This document shows positions 4,911 through 8,672 of a stretch of DNA of 8,672 bases, one piece after another (within the stretch, counting starts at the first letter, position 1; every line of letters starts with the position of its first letter). A program made the position numbers and the translations under genes. The stretch comes from Bacillaceae bacterium UBA7792 (GTDB lineage: Bacteria > Bacillota > Bacilli > Bacillales > Cytobacillaceae), in contig DLCS01000250.1 of assembly GCA_002480735.1 (NCBI GenBank), positions 46,178 through 54,849 of the forward strand, written 5' to 3'. Below the pieces are notes generated by a model that saw nothing but the letters and a program-made list of their open reading frames with translations, did no database searches and was not told the origin of the DNA.

Positions 4911-6413
4911 CTATTTATTCATTTCAAATCTTTCCACTAGAAGAGCTAGGGTGCGCGTCATGACTCCGGTCGCACCAGCTGGACCAAGCTCTGTGTTTTT
5001 GCGAGTTACTGAAGTTCCAGCGATATCTAAATGAACCCATGGTGTACCTTCTGCAAACTCACCGACAAAGGCTCCACCCATGATCGCATGTCCTTCTCGT
5101 CCCGGTGAATTATTCAAATCTGCAATCTTGCTGCTGCGAACCCGGTCAATATCCTTTTGGAAAAGAGGCAAGCGCCAAATTGGCTCTCCTGCTTCATAGG
5201 ATGCTTCCAGTACCTGCTCAAACCACGCTTCATTGTTCGTTAAGGCACCCGTTGTTTCATTTCCAAGGGCAACGATAACGCCCCCTGTTAATGTCGCAAC
5301 ATCGACTAGATACTCGGCACCATGATGCTTGGCATATGTAACGGCATCAGCAAGCACCAATCTTCCTTCAGCATCTGTATTCAACACCTCAATCGTCTTT
5401 CCACTCATTGAGGTAATGACATCATCTGGCTTGAAGGCAGAACCGCTAATCATATTATCTGTCGATGGAATAACAGCGACCACATTTTGTTCAGGCCTTA
5501 ATTCCCCGATGATTTCCATCGCGCCTAATACCGCTGCCGCTCCTCCCATATCGGTCTTCATGCCAACAATCCCATCCTTTGGCTTGATGGAATAGCCGCC
5601 GGTATCGAAAGTGATGCCCTTCCCAACTAGGCCGATAACATCCTTCCATTCTTCTTTTCCCTGATATTTTAGAACAATCAGCTTTGGAGGCTCCTCTGAC
5701 CCTTGATTGACTGCGAGCAATGCCCCCATGCCAAGCTTAAGCATATCTGCTTTTTCCAAAATCTCCACTTCAAATCCGTATTTCTCACCTAGCTCCTGGG
5801 CATAGTTAGCCATATCTGTGGCAGTCAGCAGGTTTCCAGGTGTATTCACTAAGGTGCGAGCTGAATTGGTTGCTTTTCCATAAACATAGCCAACCGTTAA
5901 TGCCGCTCCCACCTCTTCCTGATCCTGCTCACTTAGGATGGTTATCCTCCTAATTTGTTTCTTAGGCTCGTTCGATTTTTGCTTGTAGCCAGCAAATTCG
6001 TATGTAGCAAGTGGCAGTGCTTCACTTAAGGCATGGGCCACATCGTGGTGCTCAATTTTATCTGATAAAAACGCATCCAAATAAATCGTAGCATCCTCAA
6101 GCTTCGAGTGCTGGATCTCCTTAAAAGCCTTTCCAAATGCTTCGCGCACTAATTCAAACGTTACATCCTTTTCTTTGCCAAGACCAATGAATATTAATCT
6201 TTTTGCTCCGATTTTTCCAAAGGTATGTATTTTAGAAATTGCTTTTTTCTTTGCGGAGATATCACCGCTTTTTACTAATTCTGTTAACTGCCCCTCAAAA
6301 AGCTCGTCCAGCTTGGCAAGATTCCCTTCGAACTTTGTTGGTTTATCATACAAACCGACGATTAAGCATTCTGTAGCTTCCACAAAATTGATTTCATTTT
6401 TTACATGGAACAT
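4911..6413 (-). CDS. pepA: Leucyl aminopeptidase (peptidase M17), YuiE/PepA
   Basis: A 500-residue cytosolic zinc/manganese aminopeptidase that removes N-terminal residues from peptides; family members form hexamers. The N-terminal macro-like domain spans about 1-165 and the catalytic domain about 170-500. The M17 signature NTDAEGRL is at 345-352. Metal ligands expected from E. coli PepA are all present: K265, D270, D288, D347 and E349. The catalytic K277 and R351 are also there, within [15 protein letters not shown] and MKTDMGG. Nothing is missing, so the enzyme should be active. Two adjacent ATGs are possible (6416 and 6413). I prefer 6413 because GGGGGTGA then stands at a better distance, and because B. 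subtilis YuiE, as I recall, begins MF at 500 residues. It is divergent from yuiD and has its own promoter and terminator. Confidence 0.97.
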   Translation of the reverse strand: MFHVKNEINFVEATECLIVGLYDKPTKFEGNLAKLDELFEGQLTELVKSGDISAKKKAISKIHTFGKIGAKRLIFIGLGKEKDVTFELVREAFGKAFKEIQHSKLEDATIYLDAFLSDKIEHHDVAHALSEALPLATYEFAGYKQKSNEPKKQIRRITILSEQDQEEVGAALTVGYVYGKATNSARTLVNTPGNLLTATDMANYAQELGEKYGFEVEILEKADMLKLGMGALLAVNQGSEEPPKLIVLKYQGKEEWKDVIGLVGKGITFDTGGYSIKPKDGIVGMKTDMGGAAAVLGAMEIIGELRPEQNVVAVIPSTDNMISGSAFKPDDVITSMSGKTIEVLNTDAEGRLVLADAVTYAKHHGAEYLVDVATLTGGVIVALGNETTGALTNNEAWFEQVLEASYEAGEPIWRLPLFQKDIDRVRSSKIADLNNSPGREGHAIMGGAFVGEFAEGTPWVHLDIAGTSVTRKNTELGPAGATGVMTRTLALLVERFEMNK

Positions 6414-6440
6414 CATTTCACCCCCAAGAAATATGTTTTT

Positions 6441-6469
6441 ATTATATACGAAATGAGGAATTGTTTCGA
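6441..6469 (-). promoter_or_regulatory. Promoter of pepA
   Basis: On the minus strand TCGAAA (6469-6464, four of six matches) and a perfect TATAAT (6446-6441) are 17 nt apart. Transcription would begin near 6434, giving a leader of about 20 nt that contains little beyond the ribosome site. Confidence 0.65.
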
Positions 6470-6505
6470 CTTTCTAACTATCATGAGGGTGCAACCTTTT
6501 GGTTA

Positions 6506-6514
6506 TGGTATAAT
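6506..6514 (+). promoter_or_regulatory. Extended -10 promoter of yuiD
   Basis: TGGTATAAT is a perfect extended -10 (TGnTATAAT). There is no recognisable -35, which extended -10 promoters can do without. Transcription would start near 6521, so the yuiD leader is about 115 nt and contains both copies of the repeat at 6537-6610. Confidence 0.6.
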
Positions 6515-6536
6515 GTGTATACTTTTTATTTTTAGG

Positions 6537-6610
6537 GCTTCAAATGCAACAATGTTCGAGAAAAGAGCCATTTTTTATTGGTGCTTCAAGGGCAACATTG
6601 TTTGAAAAAA
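6537..6610 (+). repeat. Two imperfect 28-bp direct repeats in the yuiD leader
   Basis: Copy 1 (6537-6564) and copy 2 (6583-6610) share 23 of 28 bases, with starts 46 bp apart. Both begin GCTTCAA, contain GCAACAnTGTT and end in an A-rich run. The core AACAATGTT of copy 1 is the exact reverse complement of AACATTGTT in copy 2, so the two can pair in RNA as a 9-bp stem around a 37-nt loop. Each core is itself a near-palindrome (AACA-n-TGTT), so it could instead be a protein site. The repeats are not in the same reading frame, which argues against a coding origin. Confidence 0.65.
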
Positions 6611-6636
6611 TTATCGTTAATAAAGGTGGTTGGAGC

Positions 6637-7116
6637 ATGGACTTGTTTATGAATTTTTCATTTTGGGCTGCAATTGCTGCCATCCTCTTTGCACAATTTG
6701 TTAAAGTTCCTATTCATTTTGCTGTGACGGGGAAGCTTGACTGGTCTCTGTTGACAAGCACAGGAGGGATGCCCAGCTCCCACTCAGCCGCTGTCACTGC
6801 CTTGACAACAGGTGTTGCGTTGGAATCTGGGATGCAGTCGCCAGTATTTGCGGTTTCGGCACTCTTTGCAATCATTACCATGTTCGACGCCACAGGTGTG
6901 CGCCGCCAAGCGGGTGAACATGCGATTGTCTTAAACCAGCTAGTCAATGATTTTAACAAATTTATTGAAGAAGCAAAGGACTGGCCCCAAAAACCGGAAC
7001 AGCAAAAACGAAAGGAGCTAAAGGAATTGCTCGGGCATAAACCGATCGAAGTCTTTTTTGGAGGTTTAACCGGGATCTTTTTAGCTTTATTCCTTCACTA
7101 TTTACTGCAGCTATAA
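6637..7116 (+). CDS. yuiD: YuiD, divergent PAP2 family membrane protein
   Basis: A 159-residue membrane protein of the divergent PAP2 (acid phosphatase/vanadium-dependent haloperoxidase-related) family, probably acting on a lipid phosphate in the envelope; its exact substrate is unknown. Visible motifs are TSTGGMPSSHSAAVTAL (40-56), in which SxSH-like residues resemble the PAP2 phosphatase site, FDATGVRRQAGE (83-94) and ELLGHKPIEVFFGGLTG (130-146). Hydrophobic segments lie at about 5-28, 49-82 and 138-157; between them is a charged helix (105-132). The ATG at 6637 has AAAGGTGG about 7 nt upstream and gives the family's normal length. The frame is open farther upstream to an ATG at 6544, but that extension lies in the leader repeats and has no ribosome site. 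It converges on yuiC with a shared terminator and is divergent from pepA. Confidence 0.93.
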   Translation: MDLFMNFSFWAAIAAILFAQFVKVPIHFAVTGKLDWSLLTSTGGMPSSHSAAVTALTTGVALESGMQSPVFAVSALFAIITMFDATGVRRQAGEHAIVLNQLVNDFNKFIEEAKDWPQKPEQQKRKELKELLGHKPIEVFFGGLTGIFLALFLHYLLQL

Positions 7117-7144
7117 TAAGAATTCTTTTCAAAAAGCAAATTAG

Positions 7145-7184
7145 AAAAGGCAAACAGTTGATTTTATCACTGCTTGCCTTTTTT
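7145..7184. terminator. Convergent terminator between yuiD and yuiC
   Basis: AAAAGGCAA-a-CAGT (7145-7158) pairs with ACTG-c-TTGCCTTTT (7169-7182). The single unpaired position is A-C in the plus transcript but a U-G pair in the minus transcript. The plus side ends in six T residues, a good terminator for yuiD. The minus side ends in only four, a weaker one for yuiC. Confidence 0.85.
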
Positions 7185-7192
7185 GCTCCAAA

Positions 7193-7906
7193 TTATTGGC
7201 TTTTTGATTGAATATATTGCTGTCTAAATACTTGCATCGACTCTTCTTCGTTCAATGCCTTTAGTTTCTCCTCGGTTAGCTTGCCGTTACCCTTCTCAAT
7301 GACATAGACCTCAACCTTCTTCTTGCCCCATTTTTCATAGACTTCTTTTACCGTTTCATAATAGAGATCTACCTTGTTTCCTTTGATCGCTCCACCTTTA
7401 TCCGCTACCACTCCATAGCCGTAACCAGGGATAAACAGGATCGTACCGATCGGAAAGACATTTAAGTCTGCTGCGACGGTTGAATACAAATCCCGGGTCA
7501 CCTTCACACCTGAATAGGTGATCCCAAATTCGGGATGTCCAGGACTTTTTCCCGTTGACTCATAGCCAGCTGTATACCCAGTAGCAATCACTTCTGTACT
7601 AGGATATTGGGACCAATCAATGGCCTCCTCCAAGGAAGGTGGTTTCCCTGAGACCTCTTCGCTCGAGGAAATTTTTAAATCATTATTTGTAATTCTTTGA
7701 AGAAACTTATACGCAAGCTCCATCGGCCTTATTTTATGTTCCAAATTCTTGTTGGCTGATTCATTGCCTTCATTTTCATTTACACTGAGATAGTTCGTTA
7801 AGGACATAGCCTCAACACCAGAAATTCCCTGATAAGTTGTAAGTATTGCTGCACAAAATAAGAACGTCATAAGGATACGTCTTACCCACTTCTTAATATT
7901 TATCAT
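7193..7906 (-). CDS. yuiC: YuiC, 3D-domain murein lytic enzyme (Sps/Rpf-like)
   Basis: A 237-residue exported or membrane-anchored 3D-domain protein. B. subtilis YuiC is known as a muralytic enzyme related to MltA transglycosylases and to stationary-phase survival (Sps) proteins. The N-terminus has a basic patch (KKWVRR) and one hydrophobic segment (about 11-30), fitting a signal peptide or anchor. A linker rich in Asn, Glu and Ser (40-100) follows. The 3D domain spans about 104-206. It starts with [20 protein letters not shown] and contains the three conserved aspartates as [11 protein letters not shown] (D147), [11 protein letters not shown] (D169) and KVDLYY (D180). The C-terminal tail is charged and predicted helical (207-237). 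The ATG at 7906 was preferred. GTG and TTG codons in frame at 7918 and 7927 lie in or before the GGAGGAG ribosome site, which leaves a somewhat long 11-12 nt spacing to the ATG. No clear promoter was found. Confidence 0.93.
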   Translation of the reverse strand: MINIKKWVRRILMTFLFCAAILTTYQGISGVEAMSLTNYLSVNENEGNESANKNLEHKIRPMELAYKFLQRITNNDLKISSSEEVSGKPPSLEEAIDWSQYPSTEVIATGYTAGYESTGKSPGHPEFGITYSGVKVTRDLYSTVAADLNVFPIGTILFIPGYGYGVVADKGGAIKGNKVDLYYETVKEVYEKWGKKKVEVYVIEKGNGKLTEEKLKALNEEESMQVFRQQYIQSKSQ

Positions 7907-7932
7907 GTGAATTTTCACTCCTCCCAAAACTA

Positions 7933-7955
7933 TTCATTTCCCAAAGTGAAATGAA
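7933..7955 (-). repeat. Inverted repeat in the yuiC leader
   Basis: TTCATTTC (7933-7940) and GAAATGAA (7948-7955) form a perfect 8-bp dyad around a 7-nt centre, just upstream of the yuiC ribosome site. It could be an operator or a leader hairpin. It is AT-rich and has no T tract of terminator type, and I know of no matching regulator. Confidence 0.4.
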
Positions 7956-8039
7956 ATATTCATAGGAGGAAGATTTTTTATCATTAGCCTTTTGCATAAT
8001 AGCCTAGATTCACCAATGAACATAGACATATTGACAAGG

Positions 8040-8065
8040 AAAAACCCCCACAAAAAGTGGAGGTT
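8040..8065 (-). terminator. Intrinsic terminator after yuiB
   Basis: On the minus strand AACCTCCAC (8065-8057) pairs with GTGGGGGTT (8051-8043) through one U-G pair around a 5-nt loop, and a T run continues to 8040. It begins 20 nt past the yuiB stop and separates yuiB from yuiC. Confidence 0.85.
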
Positions 8066-8085
8066 CCTTCGTTCTTATATAAGGC

Positions 8086-8412
8086 TTAAAACATCTGATA
8101 GCCCCTTTTACGTAATATTCGGATAGTAATGCCCGCGACAATCGCACCAGCCAAACCGCTGCTTAATATCAAAATATCTAACAAAGCAATATTAGCGAAA
8201 CTTACCATTAGGTCTTGAAAGGCAGATTTTGTGTTTGTGAAATACTGGGAAAATCTCACCTTATCAACAAATAAAATCACAACAATAGGATAAATAATAG
8301 CCATAATCCAAGTCATTCTGAGAAGCATATTTAGAATAAACCCAATTCCAAAAAATAAAACGAAAAATAATAACATCGAAACGATTGTTATTGGCACGGC
8401 ATAAATACTCAT
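8086..8412 (-). CDS. yuiB: YuiB-like small membrane protein
   Basis: A 108-residue hydrophobic protein of the YuiB family, function unknown. The segment LLFFVLFFGIGFILNMLLRM (14-33) and the C-terminus GLAGAIVAGITIRILRKRGYQMF (86-108) are features I associate with YuiB. Three to four membrane segments are visible (about 6-30, 34-49 and 72-98), with a polar stretch VDKVRFSQYFTNTKSAFQD (49-67) between. It lies two genes from yuiD in the usual yuiB-yuiC-yuiD order. The ATG at 8412 is preceded by GGGAGG with about 12 nt of spacing, somewhat long; a TTG in between is out of frame and stops at once. It has its own promoter and terminator. Identity rests on sequence memory and gene order. Confidence 0.88.
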   Translation of the reverse strand: MSIYAVPITIVSMLLFFVLFFGIGFILNMLLRMTWIMAIIYPIVVILFVDKVRFSQYFTNTKSAFQDLMVSFANIALLDILILSSGLAGAIVAGITIRILRKRGYQMF

Positions 8413-8445
8413 TTCGTGTCCAAGCCTCCCTTAGCATCAACTCTA

Positions 8446-8475
8446 AGTGTAATCGAAAGGCATTTTAGGAGTCAA
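8446..8475 (-). promoter_or_regulatory. Promoter of yuiB
   Basis: On the minus strand TTGACT (8475-8470, five of six matches) and TACACT (8451-8446, four of six) are 18 nt apart. Transcription would begin near 8439, a leader of about 27 nt. Confidence 0.6.
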
Positions 8476-8497
8476 CAGAAAAGACAAAGCTATCCAT

Positions 8498-8537
8498 TAA
8501 ACAAAAATGCCCCGAAGGCTCGGAGCATTTTTGTTTA
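8498..8537 (-). terminator. Strong hairpin terminator after the gene at the right edge
   Basis: Arms 8499-8515 and 8520-8536 pair over 17 positions around the loop AGGC, with one imperfect pair that is U-G in the minus transcript and C-A in the plus transcript. The outer A/T-rich parts supply a U tract in either direction. The only gene ending nearby is the minus-strand frame that stops at 8603, 66 nt away, so it is assigned to the minus strand. Confidence 0.8.
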
Positions 8538-8602
8538 GACTTTTTTATGGTAAGCTACCGTTTACGGCGTAATAACAACATGTTTTGGAAAGTAGACCTT
8601 CT

Positions 8603-8672
8603 TTATAATAGATTAAATTTCCCTTTTTTCAATACGAGGGATGGACCGCCAATCATGAGGAGTGCTCGGTTA
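8603..8672 (-). CDS. C-terminal tail of a probable type II NADH dehydrogenase (YumB-like), partial
   Basis: Only the last 22 residues and the stop codon are in the window: NRALLMIGGPSLVLKKGKFN followed by LL. The ending (I)GG-x-x-LV-LKKGKF resembles the C-termini of Bacillus NDH-2 family flavoproteins (Ndh, YumB), which pass electrons from NADH to menaquinone at the membrane face. As I recall, yumB lies next to the yui genes in B. subtilis, which supports the call. A hairpin terminator follows 66 nt downstream. With so little sequence the family is an inference; the reading frame itself is supported by the terminator. Confidence 0.55.
   Translation of the reverse strand, partial: NRALLMIGGPSLVLKKGKFNLL

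Noticed and set aside
6544..6636. N-terminal extension of yuiD from an ATG at 6544
   Set aside because: No ribosome site, it runs through the leader repeats, and the added 31 residues do not look like the family; the ATG at 6637 has a strong ribosome site.
7919..7927. TTG or GTG starts for yuiC within the ribosome site
   Set aside because: They fall in or directly after GGAGGAG, leaving no room for initiation; the ATG at 7906 fits better despite slightly long spacing.
8556..8582. Eight-codon frame on the minus strand beginning at an ATG near 8582
   Set aside because: Too short, with no ribosome site; a remnant or leader peptide is possible but unsupported.
1..8672. CRISPR array, transposon ends, tRNA or rRNA genes
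   Set aside because: No regularly spaced identical repeats, transposase-like frames, cloverleaf patterns or rRNA-like stretches were seen on either strand.

Overview
The window looks like chromosomal core sequence of a low-to-moderate-GC, endospore-forming Bacillaceae species. The evidence is a set of recognisable Bacillus y-genes (yufK, yuxO, yuiF, yuiE/pepA, yuiD, yuiC, yuiB), strong AGGAGG-type ribosome sites with occasional TTG and GTG starts, sigma-A-type promoters and many hairpin-plus-U-tract terminators. I saw no mobile element, CRISPR array, tRNA or rRNA. Gene names rest on recognising protein families from memory; no database search was run.

Left part (1-2460). The 5' end of a radical SAM gene runs off the left edge on the minus strand. 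Upstream of it lies yufK (minus), a small membrane protein of the DUF5366 type. A 375-bp gap then separates yufK from a plus-strand DUF1646 transporter of the ion-transporter (ArsB/NhaD-like) superfamily. The gap holds a good minus-strand promoter for yufK. On the plus side it holds a dyad matching the general TnrA/GlnR consensus.

Middle part (2410-4910). The DUF1646 gene converges on yuxO, a hotdog thioesterase that probably acts on 1,4-dihydroxy-2-naphthoyl-CoA in menaquinone synthesis. The two share a long hairpin. Next come a 65-residue Gly/Tyr/Phe/Pro-rich protein that I cannot assign and the large YuiF-type Na+/H+ antiporter-family permease, both on the minus strand. The last two may be cotranscribed, since no terminator lies between them.

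Right part (4867-8672). This is the conserved yuiE-yuiD-yuiC-yuiB cluster: leucyl aminopeptidase (minus), divergent PAP2-family membrane protein (plus), 3D-domain murein lytic enzyme (minus) and small membrane protein YuiB (minus). The C-terminal tail of what looks like a type II NADH dehydrogenase (YumB-like) enters at the right edge. Almost every gene has its own promoter and terminator, so the cluster is conserved in position but is not one operon.

Functionally this is housekeeping: envelope (yuiC, yuiD, membrane proteins), respiration (YuxO thioesterase, type II NADH dehydrogenase), peptide turnover (pepA) and ion or organic-acid transport (DUF1646, yuiF). I found no convincing new multi-gene system. 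The points worth a second look are regulatory: dyads at the radical SAM, DUF1646 and yuxO promoters, and a repeat-containing leader in front of yuiD.
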